NCBI GenBank assembly: GCA_017649745.1
Contig: JAGCGE010000125.1
Span: 1 to 7,738, forward strand
Length of the DNA: 7,738 bases
Source of the DNA: Clostridiales bacterium
GTDB lineage: Bacteria > Bacillota_A > Clostridia > Saccharofermentanales > Saccharofermentanaceae
Direction of reading: 5' to 3'
Shown here: positions 1 to 6,552 of the stretch, in pieces
Position numbering within the stretch: the stretch's first letter is position 1
Layout of the letters: each line of letters opens with the position of its first letter
The notes under the pieces: model-generated
Databases searched by the model: none
The model's input: the letters and a program-made list of their open reading frames with translations, nothing else
Told to the model about the DNA's origin: nothing
Translations under genes and position numbers: made by a program

Positions 1-864
1 ATCATCGATAAGGAGGATGTCCTTGCCTTTGACGTCATTACCAATGAATTTGTACTCCTTAACAGGCGGCTGTTCGTTCATTGCGATCGAATAATCACGC
101 TCTCTGTAGAAGATTCCCAAAGGGATATTAAGCATTGAAGCATAGAAAACAGCACGGCTGACACCTGTTTCATCAGGACTTACAACCATAGTGTGTTCAG
201 GGCTTAATGTGATCGAGCCGAACTTCGAGATAAGAGTCGAGATGATCTTATAAGCAGATTTTGGTTTCTCGATACCCATTAACGGAGTAGCATTATCGAT
301 CCTTGTATCGTGAGGGTCAAAAACGACCAGATTAGATACGCCAAGAGAGTAAAGCTGTCTTAAAACAGCTGCACAGTCTAATGATTCATCAAGCTTTGAT
401 GTTTTATGGATCTGGATGCCTTCATACATGAATGGCATGATTACGTTGATACGACGAGCTTTTCCGGCACAAGTAGAGATGATCCTTAAAAGATCTCTAT
501 AGTGATCGTCAGGGGACATTATATGATCATAGCCTGCAATATCGGTCGATTCATTATATGAAAGGATATCCGTAATGATATAGATATCGTGACCTCTTGT
601 ACTTTCAGCAAGTTGGAATTTACCTTCGCCGGTGCCGAATCTGACGAGTTCTGAGTCGAAAATATAATTGGTTCTGAGATAACCTGGGTTAGTAACATAA
701 GGATTAGAGCCTTCATTGAAACGTTTAAGACGCTTCTCGTATAAGATGTTACTGACCATTTGGGTGAATTCGGTGTTAGCTGTATGCGAAATAATGCCGA
801 TAGGACCAAACGGCTCAAGTCTCAGCTCATTATATGTAGAGTCTGAAGTCTCGCTTTTAAGCAC
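1..864 (-). CDS. prs: Ribose-phosphate pyrophosphokinase (PRPP synthetase), long clostridial form, 3' end missing
   Basis: This makes PRPP from ribose 5-phosphate and ATP, the precursor of purines, pyrimidines, histidine, tryptophan and NAD, in the cytoplasm. The 288 visible residues run open to the left edge. The pattern follows the long variant of about 390 residues that I know from Clostridia, not the usual 310-320 residue enzyme. Visible signatures are RFGTGEG (75-81), RGHDIYI (90-96), MSPDDHY (116-122), the H-containing FDPHD (182-186) in place of the usual DLHA, SPDETGVSRA (229-238), and FYRERDYS (252-259). The segment ends at LLIDD, just before the expected PRPP-binding loop, which lies outside the window. 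The ATP-loop region reads YEGIQIHK (147-154), where I would expect an Arg-Gln pair. The GTG start at 862-864 is chosen because AAGGAG lies 11 bases upstream; an in-frame GTG four codons earlier overlaps that site. It lies 56 bases downstream of ysxC and has its own candidate promoter. Family assignment is firm; activity of this copy is inferred. Confidence 0.9.
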   Translation of the reverse strand, partial: MLKSETSDSTYNELRLEPFGPIGIISHTANTEFTQMVSNILYEKRLKRFNEGSNPYVTNPGYLRTNYIFDSELVRFGTGEGKFQLAESTRGHDIYIITDILSYNESTDIAGYDHIMSPDDHYRDLLRIISTCAGKARRINVIMPFMYEGIQIHKTSKLDESLDCAAVLRQLYSLGVSNLVVFDPHDTRIDNATPLMGIEKPKSAYKIISTLISKFGSITLSPEHTMVVSPDETGVSRAVFYASMLNIPLGIFYRERDYSIAMNEQPPVKEYKFIGNDVKGKDILLIDD

Positions 865-875
865 TTTATTTCGCA

Positions 876-881
876 CTCCTT
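876..881 (-). promoter_or_regulatory. Ribosome binding site of prs
   Basis: The minus strand reads AAGGAG here, 11 bases before the GTG at 864. The spacing is slightly long, but the site excludes the other in-frame GTG, which overlaps the AAGGAG itself, and so fixes the prs start. Confidence 0.65.
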
Positions 882-896
882 AATAAGTATATTTAC

Positions 897-924
897 AGTA
901 TAACGAACATCTAAGGTAAATCAA
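897..924 (-). promoter_or_regulatory. Candidate sigma-A promoter of prs
   Basis: On the minus strand there is a -35 TTGATT (919-924) and a -10 TATACT (897-902) separated by 16 bp. The -35 overlaps the TGA stop codon of ysxC. Transcription would start near 890 and give a leader of about 25 bases ending in the AAGGAG site. This suggests prs can be transcribed independently of ysxC, although no terminator separates the two genes. Confidence 0.55.
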
Positions 925-1514
925 CCGAAAAGATGTTCTTCGATAGCAGTTTTAAGATCGTCAAGACCGATCTTTTTGTCAGAAGAAACAGCGAAAACCG
1001 CTGCGTCATCGCTGAAATCGAGTTCATCAGCCAATTCGTTCAATCTTTTCATCATTTGCTGTCTGCTGAATTTGTCACATTTTGTAAAAACTACAAAATA
1101 GTTGAGACCTGAATTGTTAAGGAATTCAAGCATTCCGACATCTTCAGCAGAAGGGTTATGCCTGATATCCATAAGATGAAGAACCAGATCGATCTTTCTT
1201 CCGCAGGTGAAATAATCCTCAGCAAGTTTGGAGAATTTCTCCTTTTTCTCTTTTGAAGTCTTTGCATAACCATATCCCGGAAGATCGGCAATATAGAACT
1301 TCTTGTCGACATTGAAATAAACGACGGCTTGTGTTTTACCAGGTGTCTGAGACACTCTTGCAAGTCGTTTGTTGTCGGAAAGTGCATTGACTAGAGAAGA
1401 TTTACCTACATTGGATTTGCCGGAAAATACTATTTCAGGCATATTTTGGGGAGGACATGCTTTGATGTCTGAAGCGATGCCATAGAAAACCGTGTTTCTG
1501 AAATTAACGCCCAT
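921..1514 (-). CDS. ysxC: Ribosome biogenesis GTP-binding protein YsxC/YihA (EngB family)
   Basis: This is a small P-loop GTPase of the TrmE-Era-EngA-YihA group that helps late assembly of the 50S ribosomal subunit; it is essential in several bacteria. The 197-residue product matches the usual length of about 195. Motifs from the ATG are G1 GKSNVGKS (32-39), the family switch sequence TPGKTQ (57-62), G3 DLPGYG (77-82), LMDIRHNPSAED (114-125), G4 TKCDK (144-148) and G5 SS (177-178). The ATG at 1512-1514 is chosen because GGGGG lies five bases upstream and the protein then begins like its relatives. A TTG at 1560-1562 would add 16 residues that look unrelated and would swallow the likely promoter. 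The gene is divergent from comEC and followed by prs; in many Firmicutes ysxC instead follows lon or clpX, so the local order is different here. All motifs are intact, so it should be functional. Confidence 0.96.
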   Translation of the reverse strand: MGVNFRNTVFYGIASDIKACPPQNMPEIVFSGKSNVGKSSLVNALSDNKRLARVSQTPGKTQAVVYFNVDKKFYIADLPGYGYAKTSKEKKEKFSKLAEDYFTCGRKIDLVLHLMDIRHNPSAEDVGMLEFLNNSGLNYFVVFTKCDKFSRQQMMKRLNELADELDFSDDAAVFAVSSDKKIGLDDLKTAIEEHLFG

Positions 1515-1519
1515 AAGAT

Positions 1520-1524
1520 CCCCC
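1520..1524 (-). promoter_or_regulatory. Ribosome binding site of ysxC
   Basis: GGGGG on the minus strand, five bases before the ATG at 1514, supports the 197-residue start over the upstream TTG. The divergent comEC uses the same G-run type of site at the same distance. Confidence 0.6.
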
Positions 1525-1540
1525 AAATAATTCTCATTTC

Positions 1541-1564
1541 TATTATATCTGATTAGATACAATA
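1541..1564. promoter_or_regulatory. Imperfect 24-bp dyad, operator-like
   Basis: Two 10-base arms, TATTATATCT and AGATACAATA, flank a 4-base centre (GATT), with nine of ten positions complementary; the mismatch is 1545/1560. The left arm covers the TATAAT of ysxC, and the right arm holds TACAAT on the plus strand, a possible -10 for comEC. The AT-rich, GC-poor arms make a transcription terminator unlikely. A repressor site acting on both divergent genes is an inference; AT-rich DNA can give such dyads by chance. Confidence 0.3.
1542..1547 (-). promoter_or_regulatory. Candidate -10 element of the ysxC promoter
   Basis: The minus strand has a perfect TATAAT here, about 27 bases upstream of the ysxC start codon, giving a predicted transcription start near 1535. 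The sequence at the -35 position (GCCGAA, 1565-1570) does not resemble TTGACA, and there is no TG extension. A perfect -10 with a poor -35 suggests dependence on an activator, or that this is not the real promoter. Confidence 0.45.
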
Positions 1565-1578
1565 TTCGGCTGTGCGTC

Positions 1579-1628
1579 TTTGTCGCTTTTTGTCAGAATT
1601 TGTCGGTTTTTCGTCGTTAATTTTTGTC
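1579..1628. repeat. Short direct repeats TTTGTC (GACAAA on the minus strand), partly 10-bp phased
   Basis: The plus strand carries TTTGTC at 1579-1584, 1589-1594, 1599-1604 and 1623-1628, with a variant TTCGTC at 1610-1615. The first three are exactly 10 bp apart, about one helical turn, and the variant follows at 11 bp. Seen from ysxC, these are GACAAA repeats about 43 to 94 bases upstream of its predicted transcription start. Helically phased direct repeats are typical of cooperative activator binding; T-rich low complexity is the alternative. Confidence 0.5.
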
Positions 1629-1652
1629 ACTTCCGTTTTTGAATTATGTTGC

Positions 1653-1658
1653 AGGGGG
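1653..1658 (+). promoter_or_regulatory. Ribosome binding site of comEC
   Basis: AGGGGG lies five bases before the ATG at 1664. An upstream in-frame ATG at 1646 has no such site in front of it and would place this motif inside the coding region, so 1664 is preferred. Confidence 0.65.
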
Positions 1659-1663
1659 TGCCA

Positions 1664-3697
1664 ATGTTAAAGCAATTTCTTTCTGAATACCTGAAAAAAA
1701 TGCGTTTGAGGCCATTGCTGGTTCCTGCTGTGATGCTGTTTTTGATCCTGTCAGTTTATACAAGGTTTTATGAACCGAATGTCTCAACTTCGTTTGATAA
1801 ACTTGATGTCTACATCTTGAGCAAGACGTGTAATCTGGATGACAGTATTGAATATGTCGGATACGCAAAAGAAATAGGGAAGATCAGGCTTGTAACTGAT
1901 CAGGAGTATGATCTTGGCGATAAGATCCATGCCAAAGGATACTTAAGCGAGCCACAATCGGCTTCTGATCCTGGTACATTCGATTACAGAGATTATCTTA
2001 AACGAAAAGGAATCTTTTACAAATTGGTTATCGATGATGCAAAGATCACATGTCGTAATCCTATAGGAACTCATATCTCGAAGTTTCGTTATTTCATACG
2101 TGACAAGGTGTTCTATATTGTCGCTAAAGTGACATCAGAAAAAGATAGAGGACTTCTGTGTGCGTTGTGTTTGGGAGATACATCGCTAATAGATGACGAG
2201 ACCAAAAGAGATTTCAGTCTAGCTGGTTGCTCTCATCTTCTGGCTGTATCCGGAACGCATTTCTCGTCTTTTCTTTTGATCGTTCAAGCCATGACTAAAA
2301 ACATTCCTCGTAAAAATCGTAATTTGATCAGAATTATGTTTATCCTGGTCATCGGTTCATTGACCGGATGGACGGAATCAGTTACAAGAGCTGCGTTTAT
2401 GAGTATTTGCACTGTTCGTTCGAAAGAGTCGATATCAGGTATGTGTTTTGCTGCGATCGTGATGATGATAGCTGATCCGTATAGCTGCAGATCAATGGGC
2501 TTTCTGATGAGTTTTGGAGCAACTATCGGAATTTTCTCGTTTTCGGGAAAGATCGTGGATTTGCTTGAAAGACTCCATATTCATAAGTCTGTGGCTTCCT
2601 TGGTTGCTTCCTCATTGGCTTCTAAGTTCGCATTGCTGCCTTTTTATATTGAAAACGGTGTGGCAGTTGGTTTTTGGATCTTTTTTTACCAGATTATATC
2701 TATCCTGATCGTTCAATTTGTCTGCATCGCTTTTCTTCCGGGTGTCCTTTTATCCCTGATCTCTTCGGTATTTATGTATCCTTGTATCGTGTCGGCCCGC
2801 TTGGTCAGATTTCTCTCGAGTCTTGGCGCTGATGCCTATTTTGACTCGTTTCTTCTAAGGCCTGATCATAAAGTGCTGATGCTGCTTTCGTTCGTTATAT
2901 TGATCTCGTTTTTGTTCTTTCGAAAACACGTAAGATTCGTATTTGCTATATGTTTTATCCTTATGTTCGTCTTTTCGATCGATCTAAGCACAAAAGTAGT
3001 TTTTTTGGATGTCGGACAGGGTGATTCTTGTCTGATAATATCTGAGGATAGTTCGATCCTGATAGATGGGGGAACCTTTGAAGAAGGAGAGAGGGTCCTT
3101 CCTGACGTGCTAGATCACTATAAGATCAAAGAAGTTGATATAGCGATATTCTCTCATCTTGATGAGGATCATAGAGGTGGTATCGATTATCTTTATTCTA
3201 TCGGAAGAGTCAGGGATATCTATGCTCCTGCTGATGACGGGAAAGGACTTAAGACCATGAAACGAGGGGATAGGCTTGAAGTTTCAAATATCGATATAGA
3301 TGTCTTATGGCCTTTAAGTAATGATAATGTTGGTGCTAATGACGATTCATTAGTCTTAGAACTAACTTGTAATGACTGCAAGATCTTATTTACCGGAGAT
3401 ATCAGTTCTGAGGTGGAAACAAGATTGACTCAGGATAATTTCATTAATGATATTGATATCTTGAAAGTAGCTCATCATGGAAGTAAATATTCTTCTGATA
3501 TTGATTTTCTTAATGCGTGCGAGCCTGAAAATGCCGTGATATCAGTTGCTCTGTATAATTCGTATGGACATCCTTCCAAAGAGGTTATCGATAAATTAGG
3601 AGAAGTTGGGGCAAATATTTACGAAACCTCGAAAAAAGGAGCGATTATTGTTAAAATTACTAGGCGAGATTACTCGATATCTTGTATTAAGGAGTAA
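1664..3697 (+). CDS. comEC: ComEC/Rec2 family DNA internalization (competence) protein
   Basis: ComEC forms the inner-membrane channel that brings single-stranded DNA into the cell during natural transformation. The 677-residue product has the full family layout: an N-terminal membrane segment (about 18-32), an external OB-like region ending in DPGTFDYRDYL (102-112), a multi-helix competence domain (about 160-440) with SHLLAVSGTH (191-200), and a C-terminal metallo-beta-lactamase-like domain. The last has DVGQGD (449-454), DGG (468-470), the metal-site motif HLDEDH (498-503), FTGD (576-579), HHGS (604-607) and GHPS (635-638). Relatives usually read SGLHVG where this one has SGTHFSS. The start at 1664 is set by the AGGGGG site. 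No strong promoter was found upstream. The gene is three bases from holA, whose ribosome binding site lies in the last codons of comEC, so the two are translated from one message. No other competence gene is present, so transformability cannot be judged. Confidence 0.96.
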   Translation: MLKQFLSEYLKKMRLRPLLVPAVMLFLILSVYTRFYEPNVSTSFDKLDVYILSKTCNLDDSIEYVGYAKEIGKIRLVTDQEYDLGDKIHAKGYLSEPQSASDPGTFDYRDYLKRKGIFYKLVIDDAKITCRNPIGTHISKFRYFIRDKVFYIVAKVTSEKDRGLLCALCLGDTSLIDDETKRDFSLAGCSHLLAVSGTHFSSFLLIVQAMTKNIPRKNRNLIRIMFILVIGSLTGWTESVTRAAFMSICTVRSKESISGMCFAAIVMMIADPYSCRSMGFLMSFGATIGIFSFSGKIVDLLERLHIHKSVASLVASSLASKFALLPFYIENGVAVGFWIFFYQIISILIVQFVCIAFLPGVLLSLISSVFMYPCIVSARLVRFLSSLGADAYFDSFLLRPDHKVLMLLSFVILISFLFFRKHVRFVFAICFILMFVFSIDLSTKVVFLDVGQGDSCLIISEDSSILIDGGTFEEGERVLPDVLDHYKIKEVDIAIFSHLDEDHRGGIDYLYSIGRVRDIYAPADDGKGLKTMKRGDRLEVSNIDIDVLWPLSNDNVGANDDSLVLELTCNDCKILFTGDISSEVETRLTQDNFINDIDILKVAHHGSKYSSDIDFLNACEPENAVISVALYNSYGHPSKEVIDKLGEVGANIYETSKKGAIIVKITRRDYSISCIKE

Positions 3698-3700
3698 ATA

Positions 3701-4732
3701 ATGGCATCTGCAAAGGTTAGTTTTCAGGATCTTAAGACATTGATCAAAGACAAAAAGCTTAAGAATCTCGTTCTTCTTTCGGGAGAAGAGGACTATTACT
3801 GCGAGTTTGCTGTTAATGAGATTAAAAAGACTTATCTTTCTAAAGATGCATATCAAATGGACTTTGTTAAGCTTAGCTTTGAGTCTAAGGCTTTTGATCT
3901 AGAGAAAGTTATCGAGAATACCGAACTTCCGCCATGGATGTCTGAAATGAGGATCGTACTTGTCAGGAATTCCGGCATCTTTGATGTAGCTGATCCGAAG
4001 AAGGAGCTTGCAGAGGCTTTTGAGAAGTTTGCTAAGAATATTCCTGAGACCAGCATGGTCATCTTTTGGGATGATAAGATAGATGGCCGTAAGAAGGGAC
4101 TTCTTTCCATTTTCGAAAAGAATGGTATTTATTGTGATTGTCCTATCTTAAAGGACCATGAGATCGCTGAAAAGATCGCTAATAACCTTAGAATGCGTAA
4201 TCTTACTATTGATTCAGATGCATGTGACAGCTTAATTAACCGTACGACTAAATCGATGAGAGCGATCGCTAATGAGATCACGAAGATAACGTATTACTGT
4301 GCATCAAAGGGGATCACAAATGTTGATTATTCTGTTATCGAGGCACTTTGTCCGCCTGATGTAAACAGCAAGATATTTGATATGCTCGATGCCATCAGCG
4401 AAGGTAACAGCGGTAAGGCACTTACGATCTTAAATAATCTCATTATTCTTGGTGAGAAGGAGATCAAGATCAAATATACATTTGCTAATCAGCTGAGAAA
4501 GCTTATTTGCGCTAAGGAACTTAATTCTGAAAAACGTATAAAGGAAGAACTTGGTGTGAGTGATTTTGCGGCTAAGAAGCTTAAGAAACAATCACAGAAG
4601 TTTCCTATGGAGAAGCTGATCGCATTGTTCTCTTCTTGTGCTAAGACAGAATATGAGGGAAGAATAGGTAAGCTTGATGAACGTCAGTCGCTTGAGATTT
4701 TGCTCGTGCTGGCTTGTAATAGTTTGACTTGA
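3701..4732 (+). CDS. holA: DNA polymerase III delta subunit
   Basis: The delta subunit is part of the clamp loader and opens the sliding clamp during replication. The 343-residue length fits the family. Visible features are an N-terminal segment LVLLSGEEDYYCEFA (23-37) corresponding to the nucleotide-binding-like fold, the region TELPPWMSEMRIVLVRN (74-90), which matches the conserved clamp-interacting stretch of delta, and a C-terminal collar domain with FDMLDAISEG (226-235) and GRIGKLDERQSLEILL (320-335). As is normal for delta, no intact ATPase site is evident. AAGGAG inside the end of comEC, six bases before the ATG, serves as its ribosome binding site. The comEC-holA pairing is conserved in Firmicutes and supports the call; the ribosomal protein gene rpsT that often follows is absent here. 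Confidence 0.93.
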   Translation: MASAKVSFQDLKTLIKDKKLKNLVLLSGEEDYYCEFAVNEIKKTYLSKDAYQMDFVKLSFESKAFDLEKVIENTELPPWMSEMRIVLVRNSGIFDVADPKKELAEAFEKFAKNIPETSMVIFWDDKIDGRKKGLLSIFEKNGIYCDCPILKDHEIAEKIANNLRMRNLTIDSDACDSLINRTTKSMRAIANEITKITYYCASKGITNVDYSVIEALCPPDVNSKIFDMLDAISEGNSGKALTILNNLIILGEKEIKIKYTFANQLRKLICAKELNSEKRIKEELGVSDFAAKKLKKQSQKFPMEKLIALFSSCAKTEYEGRIGKLDERQSLEILLVLACNSLT

Positions 4733-4752
4733 AGTAGCAAGTAGCATAAAAT
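4724..4752 (+). promoter_or_regulatory. Candidate sigma-A promoter of icd
   Basis: The -35 TTGACT (4724-4729) and -10 TAAAAT (4747-4752) each match consensus at five of six positions, with the ideal 17-bp spacer. The -35 lies in the last codons of holA. Transcription would begin near 4759 and give a leader of about 30 bases carrying GGAGG. This probably separates the metabolic and cell-shape genes from comEC-holA and fits the stronger codon bias of icd. Confidence 0.7.
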
Positions 4753-4776
4753 ACATAGGTTAAACAGATAATAATT

Positions 4777-4781
4777 GGAGG
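4777..4781 (+). promoter_or_regulatory. Ribosome binding site of icd
   Basis: GGAGG seven bases before GTG at 4789 fixes this as the icd start; the next in-frame ATG at 4804 is too far away and would remove residues conserved in the family. Confidence 0.75.
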
Positions 4782-4788
4782 ACTTTTT

Positions 4789-5985
4789 GTGGATAAGATT
4801 AAGATGACTACTCCGCTTGTCGAGATGGACGGCGATGAGATGACCAGGATCATTTGGAAGCAGATCAAGGATATCGTGATACTTCCTTTCGTTGATCTTA
4901 AGACAGAATATTTTGATCTCGGTCTTGTAAATAGAAATGCTACTGATGATCAGGTTACTATAGATTCTGCTAACAGAACAAAGGAACTTGGTGTAGCAGT
5001 TAAGTGTGCTACTATCACTCCTAATGCTCAGAGAATGGAAGAATACGATCTTAAGCAGATGTGGAAGAGTCCTAATGGAACTATCCGTGCTATTCTCGAT
5101 GGTACTGTATTCAGATCTCCAATCATGGTAAAGGGTATCGATCCGCTCGTTTCTACTTGGAAGAAGCCAATCACCATCGCTCGTCATGCTTACGGTGATG
5201 TATATAGAGATTCTGAGATGAAGATCGATGGAGCTGCTAAGGTAGAACTTCTTGTAACTTATCCTGATGGCAGCACAAAGACACAGGAGATCTTTAACTT
5301 TAAGGATTCTGGTGTTGTTTTGGGAATGCATAATACAGATAAGTCTATTTCTGCATTTGCACGTTCCTGCTTTACATACGCTCTTGATACTAAGCAGTCC
5401 TTGTGGTTTGCAACTAAGGATACAATCTCTAAGACATATGATCACAGATTTAAGGATATCTTCGCTGAGATCTTCGAAGCAGAGTTTAAGTCTAAGTTCG
5501 AAGCAGCAGGTATTGAGTATTTCTATACTCTTATCGATGATGCAGTTGCTCGTATCATGAAGTGTGAAGGCGGTATCCTCTGGGCTTGTAAGAACTACGA
5601 CGGTGATGTTATGAGTGACATGCTCGCATCAGCTAATGGTTCACTTGCTATGATGACTTCAGTTCTCGTTTCACCTGACGGTAAATACGAATATGAAGCT
5701 GCACATGGTACTGTTACTAGACATTATTACAAGTATCTTAAGGGTGAGCAGACATCTACAAACCCTATGGCAACATTGTTTGCATGGACTGGTGCTCTCC
5801 GTAAGAGAGCTCAACTTGATGGTCTTGCTGATCTTGAAGCTTTTGCTGATAAGCTTGAGAAAGTATCTATCGAGACGATCGAAGAGGGTACGATCACAGG
5901 TGATCTTAAGAATCTTATCGACATTCCAGTAAAGAATGTTGTTAATACGGAAGACTTCCTTAAGGCTGTTGCTTCCAAACTTTAA
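4789..5985 (+). CDS. icd: NADP-dependent isocitrate dehydrogenase, eukaryote-like homodimeric type
   Basis: This oxidises isocitrate to 2-oxoglutarate and CO2 while reducing NADP, supplying the carbon skeleton for glutamate and some NADPH. The 398-residue product closely follows the eukaryotic cytosolic/mitochondrial type (human IDH1 family) rather than the E. coli Icd type. Residue numbers almost coincide with human IDH1: SPNGTIR (94-100), FR (108-109), RHAYGDVYR (132-140) with the catalytic Arg132 and Tyr139, [10 protein letters not shown] (209-218) with the catalytic lysine at 210, LIDDAVAR (248-255), [10 protein letters not shown] (268-277) with the metal-binding aspartates, and the NADP-binding HGTVTRH (306-312). 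All expected active-site residues are present. It starts at GTG, has its own candidate promoter, and is followed after 21 bases by the SEC-C gene. Its codon use is strongly biased (AAG, CTT, GCT), as for a well-expressed gene. Cofactor choice of NADP is inferred from the family. Confidence 0.97.
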   Translation: MDKIKMTTPLVEMDGDEMTRIIWKQIKDIVILPFVDLKTEYFDLGLVNRNATDDQVTIDSANRTKELGVAVKCATITPNAQRMEEYDLKQMWKSPNGTIRAILDGTVFRSPIMVKGIDPLVSTWKKPITIARHAYGDVYRDSEMKIDGAAKVELLVTYPDGSTKTQEIFNFKDSGVVLGMHNTDKSISAFARSCFTYALDTKQSLWFATKDTISKTYDHRFKDIFAEIFEAEFKSKFEAAGIEYFYTLIDDAVARIMKCEGGILWACKNYDGDVMSDMLASANGSLAMMTSVLVSPDGKYEYEAAHGTVTRHYYKYLKGEQTSTNPMATLFAWTGALRKRAQLDGLADLEAFADKLEKVSIETIEEGTITGDLKNLIDIPVKNVVNTEDFLKAVASKL

Positions 5986-6006
5986 TCTCACGGAGGAGTA
6001 AAAATT

Positions 6007-6525
6007 ATGAGTTATTACGAGACATGGATCGAGAGATCTGAGAAAGAGACAGATCAGAAGAAATATACACAGTATATGAACCTTTATTTCGTTCTTGAAA
6101 AGAACGCTTACGATATGATCTTGAGAGCATATCCTGATTATAAGGATCTTGTAACAGGTAAGGCTTCCGAGCTTTGCGAAAAGCTTAAGTTCGGTAAGGC
6201 TAACATGGATATCTTTGTAGGTTTCCTTGATGGTATCCAGACAAGCCTTAACGGTGAGATCGACATCGAGAATGTTGAAGATGATACAGATATCGCTCTT
6301 GATATCGATTTTGAGAAGCTTTACTACAACATGAGAGATGCTAAGGCTGAATGGCTTTACAAGCTCACATCCTGGAAGAACGTTCTCACAGTTGAGCAGA
6401 GAGACAGAATCTCTTTCGAGTACAGAGAAGCTAACACTGTTCATTCCGAGAAGATCGGTCGTAATGATCCATGTCCTTGCGGCTCAGGTAAAAAATACAA
6501 GAAGTGTTGCGGTAAAAACGCTTAA
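6007..6525 (+). CDS. SEC-C motif (zinc-binding) protein of unknown function
   Basis: The 172-residue protein ends in a canonical SEC-C motif, [18 protein letters not shown] (152-169), with Cys156, Cys158, Cys167 and Cys168 as likely zinc ligands. In SecA this tail binds SecB and ribosomes; in stand-alone proteins its job is mostly unknown. The rest (1-145) is mostly charged and probably helical, with an acidic stretch around 82-102 and a conserved-looking [19 protein letters not shown] segment at 102-120. I recall similar small SEC-C proteins in other Clostridia, but no characterised function. There is no signal peptide or membrane segment, so it should be cytoplasmic. A GGAGGAG site sits eight bases before the ATG. 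It lies 21 bases after icd and 27 before mreC with no terminator on either side, so co-transcription with both is likely. It is not a truncated secA, since no helicase part is present. Confidence 0.85.
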   Translation: MSYYETWIERSEKETDQKKYTQYMNLYFVLEKNAYDMILRAYPDYKDLVTGKASELCEKLKFGKANMDIFVGFLDGIQTSLNGEIDIENVEDDTDIALDIDFEKLYYNMRDAKAEWLYKLTSWKNVLTVEQRDRISFEYREANTVHSEKIGRNDPCPCGSGKKYKKCCGKNA

Positions 6526-6552
6526 TACTTAATTGATCTAAGGGGATTAGAC

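Noticed and set aside
519..818. Minus-strand open frame of about 99 codons
   Set aside because: It is out of frame within the prs coding sequence on the same strand, and prs has clear family motifs there.
1515..1562. Upstream TTG start for ysxC adding 16 residues
   Set aside because: The extension is unlike the family N terminus, has no ribosome binding site, and would overlap the TATAAT; the ATG at 1514 has GGGGG at the right distance.
1579..1628. Short repeats as a CRISPR array
   Set aside because: Six-base units at 10-bp spacing are far too short for CRISPR repeats and spacers, and no cas gene is nearby.
1587..1640. T-rich runs in the divergent region as intrinsic terminators
   Set aside because: No GC-rich hairpin precedes the T runs, and no gene ends here on either strand.
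1646..1663. Upstream ATG start for comEC adding six residues
   Set aside because: No ribosome binding site precedes it, whereas AGGGGG sits five bases before the ATG at 1664.
4684..5445. Long minus-strand open frame (about 253 codons) opposite icd
   Set aside because: It lies opposite a strongly conserved gene, has no ribosome binding site or recognisable domain, and reads as a product of the biased codon use of icd.
5671..6444. Long minus-strand open frame (about 257 codons) opposite the end of icd and the SEC-C gene
   Set aside because: It spans two well-supported genes on the other strand, crosses their junction, and the peptide shows no family pattern.
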